From JAMOAW01 sp039908535 (GTDB lineage: Bacteria > Pseudomonadota > Magnetococcia > Magnetococcales > JADFZT01): a stretch of DNA of 63,032 bases. Both the position numbers and the translations under genes were made by a program. The notes below the pieces were generated by a model. It had not been told where the DNA came from and did no database searches. It saw nothing but the letters and a program-made list of their open reading frames with translations. The stretch's first letter is position 1, and every line of letters begins with the position of its first letter. Where the stretch lies: contig JAMOAW010000038.1 in assembly GCA_039908535.1 (NCBI GenBank), positions 1 to 63,032 on the forward strand. Reading direction: 5' to 3'. Below, in pieces: positions 1 through 8,059 of the stretch.

Positions 1-176
1 AAAAAAAAAGAGGGGGTCTGGGGGATTCATCCCCCAGGATTTGGCCTTTGATTTTTTTTTGCCCGCAGGGCATCATGTTCGGAAAAATAAAAATCAAGAC
101 CTTGGGGGGCGGAGAACCGCCCCCCAATCCCCCCACCCTTTTCTTTTAATTTTTTGCCCGCAAGGGCATTATGTTC
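1..176 (+). repeat. Family A repeat, cut by window edge
   Basis: A partial copy (from the A-run and CTGGGGGATTCATCCCCCAG hairpin to the GCCCGCAGGGC end) runs directly into a second copy that lacks the middle hairpin and ends in GGCATTATGTTC. The full element is described at 26290-26448. Confidence 0.85.
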
Positions 177-183
177 GAAGATG

Positions 184-1161
184 TTATGGAAGATCTAATC
201 CCCCCACCCGCAACAACTCCACCAAAATTCCCGTCGATTTTTCCAATTGATCAATGGCACTCTTAAAGTCACCTGTCAAAGCGGTCTCTTCTGCTTTCAT
301 ACGCAAAGAGCGCGCTTCATCTGTTTTAGCCTCGCAATTTGGAATCGTTCCTTTGGTTTGTGTCACCTGATCCAAAAGCATTTTGTAGAGGTTATTGCGA
401 TTTAAATCATAAGCAAATTCGTCTTCTGGCGTGGCAAAGTTCAAAGGATCGTAGAGGGTTTCTCCGCTACGTAATTGCACAAGAGCCACACGAGTCATGG
501 TGTACGCCCGTTCCATTACGGCCATCCCCTCATCCAGGCGGAATTGATCAAAAAGGGTTTTGGCTTGATTGAGCATGGCATGAATTTCATCGCTGGTTTT
601 TTTGGCCTCTGGACCAATCTTTTTCTCTTCGCTAATACGATCATAGGCATCCAGAAGAGACAAGGCACTTTTCAGACGAGTTTGATAATCATGGGTATGG
701 GCCTGTTGCGGGATAAGATTGTATTTCCCTGGAGACTTGGGGACAAGAGGTTGACGATTAAAAGAGAGGGGCGATTTATCGCCGCTCACCGCAGGATCAG
801 AATCGCTCGCCAAACTAGGCAAACTGGACAGATGGCCATCGGTAGATTCCAATTTTGTTTTAATCTCTTGGAGTTGGCCATTGCGTAAGTAGCTTAACAC
901 AATCTCCGTACCAGGAGCGATGGCATAAATCATCTGAATAAACTCTGGCACACCACTTAATTCACGACCATTGAGTTGCAAAATCACATCACCGCGCTGT
1001 AAACCGACTTTATCAGCGGGACTCTCTTTGATGATATCCCCCACCAAAACACCTTTGGTCTGCTCTGGATGAATTCCCAACCACCCTCCAGCCTGTGCGG
1101 GTAGAACCGACCCAAATAGAAAAAGTGAGGACAAAGCGAATACTGAGATTGTTTTACGCAT
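184..1161 (-). CDS. Secreted PDZ-domain protein
   Basis: The protein has 325 aa. Residues 1-24 form a signal peptide ending in AQA, so it should be periplasmic. Residues 25 to about 110 look like one PDZ domain: GWLGI opens it, SPADKVGLQRGD and VILQLNGREL follow, as in HtrA/DegP-type PDZ repeats. No trypsin-like or S41 protease domain is present. After a polar linker, the C-terminal half is helical and charged, with no recognised fold. The PDZ domain probably binds peptide termini of a partner, but the partner is unknown. The gene is the last of a minus-strand group after the secreted protein at 1221-1757, 59 bp upstream. A family A repeat begins eight bases past its stop. Confidence 0.75.
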   Translation of the reverse strand: MRKTISVFALSSLFLFGSVLPAQAGGWLGIHPEQTKGVLVGDIIKESPADKVGLQRGDVILQLNGRELSGVPEFIQMIYAIAPGTEIVLSYLRNGQLQEIKTKLESTDGHLSSLPSLASDSDPAVSGDKSPLSFNRQPLVPKSPGKYNLIPQQAHTHDYQTRLKSALSLLDAYDRISEEKKIGPEAKKTSDEIHAMLNQAKTLFDQFRLDEGMAVMERAYTMTRVALVQLRSGETLYDPLNFATPEDEFAYDLNRNNLYKMLLDQVTQTKGTIPNCEAKTDEARSLRMKAEETALTGDFKSAIDQLEKSTGILVELLRVGGLDLP

Positions 1162-1220
1162 TTATTTCTCCATCCTAAAAAAAGTGGAACCGATCATTGT
1201 TCTATTGAACAACGATATTT

Positions 1221-1757
1221 TTAAGGGCTTTTTTGCGGTTCTGTTGGTGTCACTGGTTCTGTCCCATCATCCGGCAAAACTTGAATGGCATAGGTTCCTA
1301 AAGTAGAGGGTGCAGACTTATCTAATGTGTCCATTACTTTAAAAAACCAAATGCCCGACGCAAAGGCTCCCGACACGGCCCCAGCGGCGGTAAAAATGGG
1401 TAATACACCCTCGTTTGGCATTTGAACAGGATCAAAACTCAAAGTCGTTATTTTGCTCCCCTTGGCATCTATAATATCCACTTGAAAAAGATGGGTACCC
1501 GGATCGGCCAAAAGAAGGTCCAAAACAAAATAACCCGTTACCTTGCCAGAACGCAATTGAAAAGCTTTGACCACCGAGATGGGTTTTACCCCCGTCTCTC
1601 CCTGAGCCACTTTATCGGAAAAATAGGTATTGATTAAATAGGCAGGCTGACGATATTTACCCGCCCAAGAGAGCGTCGGCAGACCGAGTAATACCACCCA
1701 CACCACTCCCCACGCCACAAAAAATTTTTTTGACTTTCTAAAATACGACATCATCAT
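1221..1757 (-). CDS. Secreted protein of unknown function
   Basis: The protein has 178 aa with a long signal peptide (about residues 1-32, charged SYFRKSKKFF start, ending LSWA). The mature part is rich in beta-strand and contains no cysteine. It looks like a small immunoglobulin-like or extracellular sensor fold, but I do not recognise a family. The tail is proline/threonine rich. A GAAGG ribosome site lies directly before three consecutive ATG codons, so the start may be any of them. It lies between prfA, 14 bp upstream, and the PDZ protein and probably shares their transcript. Confidence 0.6.
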   Translation of the reverse strand: MMMSYFRKSKKFFVAWGVVWVVLLGLPTLSWAGKYRQPAYLINTYFSDKVAQGETGVKPISVVKAFQLRSGKVTGYFVLDLLLADPGTHLFQVDIIDAKGSKITTLSFDPVQMPNEGVLPIFTAAGAVSGAFASGIWFFKVMDTLDKSAPSTLGTYAIQVLPDDGTEPVTPTEPQKSP

Positions 1758-1771
1758 TTCCTTCTTAAAAA

Positions 1772-2857
1772 TTAATTGTTTTCTACCATTTTAGCCAGTA
1801 ATTCCGCCTGATAATTGGCTGCCAAGGGCGCAATAATTTCCTCTAATTCCCCCTCCAGAACCCGATCCAGTTTGTGAAGCGTCAATTGAATACGATGATC
1901 GGTGACCCGCCCCTGGGGAAAATTATAGGTACGAATGCGTTCCGAACGATCCCCAGAACCAACCTGACCGCGACGATCCAAAGAACGCTCGGAATCCGCT
2001 GCTTGTTGCTCCATATTTAATAAGCGAGCCGTCAATACTTTTAACGCCTTGGCTTTGTTTTTGTGTTGCGATTTTTCGTCCTGGCAGATCACCACCAAAC
2101 CACTTGGAATATGGGTTAGACGAACGGCAGAATCGGTGGTATTGACACTTTGACCGCCTGGCCCAGAGGAGCGGTAGACATCCACGCGCAAATCTTTATC
2201 GTCAATTTTAACCGCCACCTCGTCGGCTTCTGGTAGAATGGCTACCGTGCAGGCTGAGGTGTGAATGCGTCCCCCTGCTTCTGTACTGGGAACCCGTTGC
2301 ACCCGATGCACCCCAGATTCAAATTTTAATACCGAATAGGCCCCCTTGCCAGTCACCATAGCGATCACCTCTTTAAATCCGCCCAATGGGGTGGCACTCA
2401 TAGAGAGAACCTCTACCCGCCATTGTTTAAGTTCGGCAAAGCGGCTATACATGCGATAGAGATCGGCGGCAAAGAGTCCCGCCTCTTCTCCACCGGTTCC
2501 AGCGCGGATTTCCAAAATAACATTTTTGTCATCATTTGGATCTTTAGGCAAGAGCATGAGTTGCAAATCAATCTCTTTTTGCTGCAAGGCATGTTGCAAA
2601 TGATCTTGTTCATCACGGGCCAACTTGCGCAAATCGGCATCAGAATCGGGATCGGCCTCCATGGCTTCGGCTTCTTGTAGCTCTTGTTGCAGATTTAAAT
2701 AGAGCTGATACGCCTCTACCAATGGGGTTAACTCGGCATATTCACGACTCAAGCGGGTTAAACGGTTGGTGTCCGCCATGGTTTCGGCCAAGTTTAACTG
2801 CGCGGATAATTCCGCGTGACGAAACTTCATGACTTTGAGTTTTTCAAAAATGGACAT
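1772..2857 (-). CDS. prfA: Peptide chain release factor 1
   Basis: The protein has 361 aa, the usual RF1 length. RF1 reads UAA and UAG stop codons in the ribosomal A site and triggers peptide release. The GGQ motif that reaches the peptidyl-transferase centre is in SSGPGGQSVNTTDSAVR (about residue 235). The GTGGEEAGLFAADLYRMY block and the HKNKAKALKVL block downstream of the GGQ are typical. The glutamine of GGQ is the target of PrmC methylation, but prmC is not in the window. The next gene upstream is hemA, an association also seen in enterobacteria. Here a family A repeat separates them. Confidence 0.97.
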   Translation of the reverse strand: MSIFEKLKVMKFRHAELSAQLNLAETMADTNRLTRLSREYAELTPLVEAYQLYLNLQQELQEAEAMEADPDSDADLRKLARDEQDHLQHALQQKEIDLQLMLLPKDPNDDKNVILEIRAGTGGEEAGLFAADLYRMYSRFAELKQWRVEVLSMSATPLGGFKEVIAMVTGKGAYSVLKFESGVHRVQRVPSTEAGGRIHTSACTVAILPEADEVAVKIDDKDLRVDVYRSSGPGGQSVNTTDSAVRLTHIPSGLVVICQDEKSQHKNKAKALKVLTARLLNMEQQAADSERSLDRRGQVGSGDRSERIRTYNFPQGRVTDHRIQLTLHKLDRVLEGELEEIIAPLAANYQAELLAKMVENN

Positions 2858-2892
2858 AGATAATATTTTTCCGCTGTACAGTTAAAAGGTTA

Positions 2893-3018
2893 CCAAAACC
2901 CTGGGGGATGAATCCCCCAGACCCCCTCTTTTTTTAAAGACTTAAAAAAAAAGGGTGGGGGGAATTGGGGGGCGGTTCTCCGCCCCCCAAGGTCTTGATT
3001 TTTATTTTTCCGATACAT
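2893..3018 (-). repeat. Family A repeat between hemA and prfA
   Basis: Inverted copy with the GGGGGATGAATCCCCC hairpin, the A/T middle, the GGCGGTTCTCCGCC hairpin and the ATTTTTCCGATACAT end. It overlaps the last codons of hemA. Confidence 0.85.
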
Positions 3019-4273
3019 CTAAATCAAACAGCTTGCGTATCGCATCCACATAACGATCCCCATCGGGTTGGGCGGCCATCTCTCGGAGGCGACTGGTTGG
3101 GGTGTGTAACAATTTATTAATCAAAAGTCGCAAAAAAACGTCCATTCGTTGTTTATCAGTGTCGTCCAAATTGGGCCAATTTGCCAGCAATTTATCGCGT
3201 TCTTGATCACGAATTTTTTCCAAGCGTTGCCGCATGGCGACAATGGTCGGCACGACGTTTAAAGATTCGAGCCAACCGAGAAAAGCCGGAATCTCTTCCT
3301 CCAGAATGGCTTCGGCATCCAGAATGGCTTGGGAACGACCTTGCTGGTTGTTTTCAACAATATGGATCAAATCATCAATGTCATATAAAAAGGCACTATC
3401 TATATTGCCAATTTTGGGATCCAAATCTCTTGGTACGGCAATATCAATAAAAAACATTGGCTTTTGCCGACGTCGTTTCAACGCGGTCTTGACCATGATG
3501 GCATCTACAAGATATTTAGTCGAACCTGTGGACGAAATGACAATATCCGCGCGGTCTAAATGATCGGCCAGTTGCTCCAAAGGAAAGGCATGCCCCGAAA
3601 ATTGATGGGCCAAGTCAACGGCGCGTTCGTAGGTACGGTTGGTGACCAAAATATCAACCCCATGACCGGCCATATGCCGGGCGGCAAGTTCACACATCTC
3701 CCCCGCCCCAATCAACAAACAGGCATGTCCTTTCAAATCTCCAAAGATTCTTTTAGCCAAGCTGACGGCGGCAAAAGAGACCGAAACGGCATTTTCGGCA
3801 ATAGCGGTCTCGGTGCGTATCCGTTTGGCGACCTGAAAAGCACGGTGAAAAAATTTATTTAAAATAAGCCCCGTGGTGCCAGCAGAGACGGCGATTTGAT
3901 AGGCATCTTTGACTTGCCCCAATATTTGCGCCTCACCTACAACCATGGAGTCCAAGCTTGACGCCACACGAAATCCGTGCTGGATCGCCTCTTTTTCTAA
4001 ATGGGAGTATAAGTGGGGAATGAGTTCGGCCTGGGGAATATGAATCCCTTTCGCCAGCCAGTTAATCACACGAGCGACCGCCAATTCTGGATCTTTAGCC
4101 GCCAAATAGATCTCCACCCGATTGCAGGTAGAAAGAATCACCCCCTCAGAGATCTCTGCGAGTCCTTTGAGATTGATCAAACGATCGGGAATGGCATTTT
4201 TAGCAAACGCCAAACACTCCCGCACAGCAACTGGTGCGGTCTTATGATTGAGACCTACCACAGCGATTTTCAT
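3002..4273 (-). CDS. hemA: Glutamyl-tRNA reductase
   Basis: The protein has 423 aa from the ATG at 4273 (MKIAVVGLNHKTAPV). It converts glutamyl-tRNA to glutamate-1-semialdehyde with NADPH, the first step of C5-pathway tetrapyrrole synthesis. STCNRVEIY holds the catalytic cysteine. The NADPH-binding fold is seen as LLIGAGEMCELAARH, followed by TNRTYERA and the ISSTGS segment. The helical dimerisation domain closes the protein. The last residues (DVSEK) and the stop codon are read from the end of a family A repeat, so the natural C-terminus may have been replaced. Heme demand is plausible here given the multiheme cytochromes; hemB lies at 57684-58685. Confidence 0.96.
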   Translation of the reverse strand: MKIAVVGLNHKTAPVAVRECLAFAKNAIPDRLINLKGLAEISEGVILSTCNRVEIYLAAKDPELAVARVINWLAKGIHIPQAELIPHLYSHLEKEAIQHGFRVASSLDSMVVGEAQILGQVKDAYQIAVSAGTTGLILNKFFHRAFQVAKRIRTETAIAENAVSVSFAAVSLAKRIFGDLKGHACLLIGAGEMCELAARHMAGHGVDILVTNRTYERAVDLAHQFSGHAFPLEQLADHLDRADIVISSTGSTKYLVDAIMVKTALKRRRQKPMFFIDIAVPRDLDPKIGNIDSAFLYDIDDLIHIVENNQQGRSQAILDAEAILEEEIPAFLGWLESLNVVPTIVAMRQRLEKIRDQERDKLLANWPNLDDTDKQRMDVFLRLLINKLLHTPTSRLREMAAQPDGDRYVDAIRKLFDLDVSEK

Positions 4274-4329
4274 GATAAAACACCACATCTACGCCAAAAC
4301 GGTTCATCCTGACTGCTATCATTTAATGA

Positions 4330-4429
4330 ACATGATACCATTTAGGCAAAAAGTCAAAGGCCAAACCACGGGGGATTTGGGGGCGGTTCCCTGCCCCCCT
4401 AAGATCTTAATTTTTATTTTTCCGATATA
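4330..4429 (-). repeat. Degenerate family A repeat
   Basis: A worn copy: the GCCC/GGGC end hairpin is altered, GGGGGCGGTTCCCTGCCCCCC is kept, and it ends in TTTTTCCGATATA. The rest of 4430-4816 is AT rich. It includes a B-like fragment at about 4541-4590 (GCCACCACACTTA) and no gene that I can support. Confidence 0.6.
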
Positions 4430-4816
4430 CTCAATTGCCATGCCTAGCTTACTGTCAAAAGATAGTTTATTGATTCTTGCTTATATTTTCAATATTTAAC
4501 ATAAATAAACGTAAATTACTTTTATTGAGCCATTCTCTTTCGGTGCCACCACACTTAGACGTGGTCGGTTATCCCCCCTAAGGACCAAGCCATTTTTCTA
4601 AAAATTGGAGATAAAATCAACTCATTATTCCCCTCCTCGGTCATTTTACGGATAAAAATCAGGAAATACGCTCCAAACCACGGTTAAGTGTGAGGATGCA
4701 CCTTTCCAGACAAAAAAAATAAATTTTCTTGAATAGTTAGACAGTAAATGATAGAATTATAATGAAAAATTTTGTACCTTAGACTAAGGGTATTCTGGTC
4801 AAATAAATAAAATTTA

Positions 4817-4860
4817 ATGTATCGAAAAAATAAAAATCAAGACCTTAGTGGTGGTATTGG
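4817..4860 (+). repeat. Family A repeat fragment
   Basis: Only the left end (ATGTATCGAAAAAATAAAAA and AAGACCTT) is present. It stops where a family B element starts. Confidence 0.6.
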
Positions 4861-4861
4861 G

Positions 4862-5054
4862 GGTACCACCGCACTTAACCGTGGCCGTCTGTTTTTTGGT
4901 TTTATTATTTAAAAAAAAAAGGGGTCTGGGGGATTGCCCCCAGGGTTTTGATTTTGATTTTGATTTTGATTTTGATTTTGATTTTGATTTTGACCTCGGT
5001 TTTGCTTTTTGTTCAGGCACTCGTCCATCGTCCACACTTAAATGTGGTGGTACC
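4862..5054 (+). repeat. Family B repeat with both ends
   Basis: The element starts GGTACCACCGCACTTAA and ends TTAAATGTGGTGGTACC, so its ends are inverted repeats of about 17 bp around a GGTACC core. Inside are an A-rich run, the hairpin CTGGGGGATTGCCCCCAG and a hexanucleotide tract. Its right end is 24 bp before the mamB ATG. Confidence 0.8.
4945..4992 (+). repeat. Hexanucleotide repeat tract (ATTTTG)n
   Basis: Seven perfect ATTTTG units (4951-4992) and one partial unit lie inside the family B element. The other B copies have at most one or two units, so this tract has expanded here. Confidence 0.85.
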
Positions 5055-5077
5055 GCATCATGTTCATTGAGAAATAA

Positions 5078-5958
5078 ATGAAATATCCAGAATGCCAAAA
5101 ATGTCGAGACGAAGCGATGTGGTTTGTCTTTTTCGGGAACACTTTTTTAACACTTTTTTAACACTTTTTAAAGGCATCCTAGGAGTCATCAGCGGTAGTG
5201 CCGCTTTGGTGGCCGATGCTTTTCATTCCGCTGCAGATGTTTTGGCAACCTATGTTACCATGGTAAGTGTCAAAATTTCGCACAAACCAGCTGATAACCT
5301 GCATCCATATGGTCATGGTAAGGTACAATATTTTTCCACAATGATCACTGGATTGATTTTATTTATTGGTGCAGTCTTTATTTTTGTAGGTGCTGTAAAA
5401 GCCATTATATCTGGTTATTTTGAAGCACCGAATACGATAGCTCTATTAGGGGCTATCGTTTCAATTGTCATCAATGAGGGCATGTTTCGCTATCAAACCT
5501 GCGTTGGTACAGAACACAAAAGTCCGGCCATCTTGGCCAACGCTTGGGACAACCGTTCGGATGCCATTGCCTCTTCAGCAGTGTTGTTTGGCATTGCCAT
5601 GGCTCTTTTTGGTTATCCCATCGCCGATTCCTTGGCCGCTTTAGTGGTAAGCTTGATCATTATGAAAATTGGCTGGGAACTTATTGTAGAGGCAGTCCAT
5701 GGACTGATCGATGTCTCTGCCGATATGAATATACTTAAAGAACTCTATGAAGTCATTCGTGCAACCTCCGGTGTGTTGGAAATCTCCTTTTTACGTGCCA
5801 GGGTAATAGGAGATGGATTACATATAGAGACACATCTACAAGTAGATGCCAATATGAAAATTTATGAAGGAGACCTTCTCGTAGCTTTTCTCAACTATAA
5901 AATCAAAAGAATTTTCGGGTCGACTTCTGTTCTTAATATATTTTTATCCACAAATTGA
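5078..5958 (+). CDS. mamB: MamB-like magnetosome CDF transporter, 5' frameshift
   Basis: This is a cation diffusion facilitator of the MamB group, which moves iron into magnetosome vesicles and acts in vesicle formation. The ATG at 5078 reads MKYPECQKCRDEAMW, with the CxxC of MamB N-termini. This frame stops at 5159 after 27 codons. Two copies of ACTTTTTTAAC stand in tandem at 5141-5162. Removing one 11-bp copy joins this start to the downstream frame as NTFLTLFKGILG, giving 289 aa, the normal MamB length. The downstream frame is open from an ATG at 5092 to 5958. It carries the metal-site aspartates in VADAFHSAAD and AWDNRSDAIASS, the RYQTCVG loop, several membrane helices and the cytosolic C-terminal domain. 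No other mam gene is in the window. The gene could be a pseudogene, a phase-off allele or a product restarted at 5092. Confidence 0.85.
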
Positions 5959-6097
5959 AACAAGACCTTGGGGGGCGGAGAACCGCCCCCCAATCCCCCC
6001 CACCCTTTTCTTTTAATTTTAAAAAAAAGAGGGGGTCTGAGGGATTCATCCCCCAGGGTTTGGCCTTTGATTTTTTTGCCCGTAGGGCATTATGTTC
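5959..6097 (+). repeat. Family A repeat after mamB
   Basis: A full copy without the ATGTATCGG end, from AACAAGACCTT to GGGCATTATGTTC. It lies between the convergent mamB and the cytochrome operon. Confidence 0.85.
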
Positions 6098-6104
6098 TAA
6101 CTGT

Positions 6105-8039
6105 TCAGATAGAAACAATAAAACCATTCAAAACAAAAAACAAAAGCACAAAACCCATGGCAATTAATAACAGGCCCAACGCTTTGGATCCTACAGTCAT
6201 AAGGGGAGAAGGGGGTTGTCTAAGATGGTGTGTCAGTTCACCACTCGCCAACAAGCGTTCAAAGTACAGGGGATGTTCCTGTTGAAACGACTCCAGGCTT
6301 TGCAATCCCGTAAACATCACAATATTTGGTGGTGGCAAAAGGCTGGGCCGAAAATGGTTGTTGAAAAAATGGACCGTAAATAAAAATACAATCGCTAAAA
6401 AGGCCTCATCCCCATGGACCAAAAAGGCCACATTAAAAATCCACCCTTGAAAATAACGCGCGGTGATCTCCTCTGGAAAGGCCAACAACAAACCACTCAA
6501 ACTAAAACTGGCAATTCCCCAAAAAACCGCCCAATAATCAAATTTTTCAAAGTAGCTCCAACGATCAAAACGTGGCTTTTCACCCCGACCTAAAAACCAT
6601 TTAAACATGTTTTGGCAATCACGTAAATCTTGCCAGTTGGGGAGCAAAGAGTCAGGACCAAACCAGCTAAAATGGGGATTACGCCGGATACTTTTTAATA
6701 GATGAAATACATGGAAAAAAAAGATGACCGTCATTAAAGCCGCTGCTGTACGATGCGCCATACCCATGATCGGCACACCACCCAACAATTCAACCACCTT
6801 TGGCGCCCAAAAGGTCTCTCCATAACGCAATGAAATACCAGTCAGAGCCAAAACCATCACCACCAGCGCAAAAGCCAAATGTCCAATGCGCCACCCCAAG
6901 GTAAAACGCTGCACCTGTTGATCAGAGTCCAAACCTAATGAACGCAAGTCTACATAAGTACACTCGGCAGATTTTTTACGCTCCTGCCACTCCCTATAAA
7001 ACCAAAGCACCGAGTGCAGCCCAAAAAAGAGAAATACCATACTGATTAGAAAAAACATAAAGTGCGAAGCTATGAAAACTTCTGGATAGTGGGCATAATC
7101 TTCCGTGCGTGCATGTGGGCTAAAAAAAAGAAAATTTTTGGACATCGCAAAAAATTTCTTGCCATCATGACATTTTTCGCAGGTCTTAAGACGATTGTTG
7201 GGATGAATTCGAGATTTTAAATCGGTCGTCCGCAACGTTTTATGGGCCTCATGGCAGTTAAAACATTTTGCCGTATGAATATCCCCATGTAAAAATACCC
7301 GACCATGGTAGGTCTCCCGGTAGGTACTAAAACTCAGCGGATGGCAGGTGGCACAATTTTTCGGACTTTGCAACTGAAAGGCCAATAGCCGGGTTCCTCC
7401 TACGTCATGGCTACTATGACAGTCGATACAATTGGCCGATTTGAGATTTTTCTTTTGCAAAAATTCTGTCCCATGGACAGAATTGCGATAATCATCTAAC
7501 TCATCCGTATGGCACACCTGCCCGCACAACTTCGGAATAGATAATTGCCACTCTGCATAAGCCTGACTCTTTTTATCTTTGGGAATATTGAAAAAATGGC
7601 TGTCATGGCACGCCTCGCAAGAGGCATTCAAAGATTGCGGGTCATCGACGTTAATGCGAGCATGAATGGATTTTTCATAATGCGTGGCAATTGCCTCCAT
7701 CCCTGTGGCATCCTTCTGATGACAGGAGAGACAGGCTTTATGTTCTGGTTGGCCAGATTGATGGGGGGGTTGCACAGAGGTGATGCCGGTGTGGCAATCG
7801 CGACACCCCATTTTGGCGTGAACAGCGGAATTGTATTGTTTCGGAACAATGGCGGTAAGAGGGCGTTTTTCTTGCTCCTCATCCGCATAAAGGCCGGTAT
7901 TGGCCACCTCAATGGTTTGACGACCGTCGTGGCACTCCAGACAGGCTTGCGAATCCGCCGTAGAATTCTCTGCTGACCAAACAACACTCAGAGAGACAAA
8001 AAAAACAAAACAAAATAATAACAATCTTATGCACATCAT
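6105..8039 (-). CDS. Multiheme cytochrome c fused to cytochrome b561-like domain
   Basis: The protein has 644 aa. A signal peptide (residues 1 to about 22) precedes a periplasmic region with eight CxxCH heme sites (CLECH, CRDCH, CLSCH, CEACH, CIDCH, CATCH, CFNCH, CEKCH) and one CxxxCH site (CGQVCH), so up to nine hemes c. From about residue 325 come a membrane helix and a four-helix cytochrome b region. Its candidate heme b ligands are in GHLAFAL, MAHRTAA, FHVFHLL, VHGDEAF and VHFFNNHF. A last helix ends the protein. Such a fusion can pass electrons between the quinone pool and periplasmic cytochromes. It is the third gene after mtrA-like and mtrB-like genes, 20 bp behind the latter. By position it would play the role of CymA in Shewanella, although it is unrelated to CymA in sequence. 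Direction of flow cannot be read from the sequence. Confidence 0.85.
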   Translation of the reverse strand: MMCIRLLLFCFVFFVSLSVVWSAENSTADSQACLECHDGRQTIEVANTGLYADEEQEKRPLTAIVPKQYNSAVHAKMGCRDCHTGITSVQPPHQSGQPEHKACLSCHQKDATGMEAIATHYEKSIHARINVDDPQSLNASCEACHDSHFFNIPKDKKSQAYAEWQLSIPKLCGQVCHTDELDDYRNSVHGTEFLQKKNLKSANCIDCHSSHDVGGTRLLAFQLQSPKNCATCHPLSFSTYRETYHGRVFLHGDIHTAKCFNCHEAHKTLRTTDLKSRIHPNNRLKTCEKCHDGKKFFAMSKNFLFFSPHARTEDYAHYPEVFIASHFMFFLISMVFLFFGLHSVLWFYREWQERKKSAECTYVDLRSLGLDSDQQVQRFTLGWRIGHLAFALVVMVLALTGISLRYGETFWAPKVVELLGGVPIMGMAHRTAAALMTVIFFFHVFHLLKSIRRNPHFSWFGPDSLLPNWQDLRDCQNMFKWFLGRGEKPRFDRWSYFEKFDYWAVFWGIASFSLSGLLLAFPEEITARYFQGWIFNVAFLVHGDEAFLAIVFLFTVHFFNNHFRPSLLPPPNIVMFTGLQSLESFQQEHPLYFERLLASGELTHHLRQPPSPLMTVGSKALGLLLIAMGFVLLFFVLNGFIVSI

Positions 8040-8059
8040 CGTCGAAGAGAACGCACCCT

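Noticed and set aside
41..250. Open frames encoding peptides like KNQDLGGRRTAPQSP, found again and again across the window
   Set aside because: These are translations of family A repeats. They have no ribosome sites, change frame between copies and fuse to neighbouring genes by chance.
475..888. 137-aa plus-strand frame inside the PDZ gene
   Set aside because: Shadow of the minus-strand gene, which has a signal peptide and a domain; the plus frame has neither.
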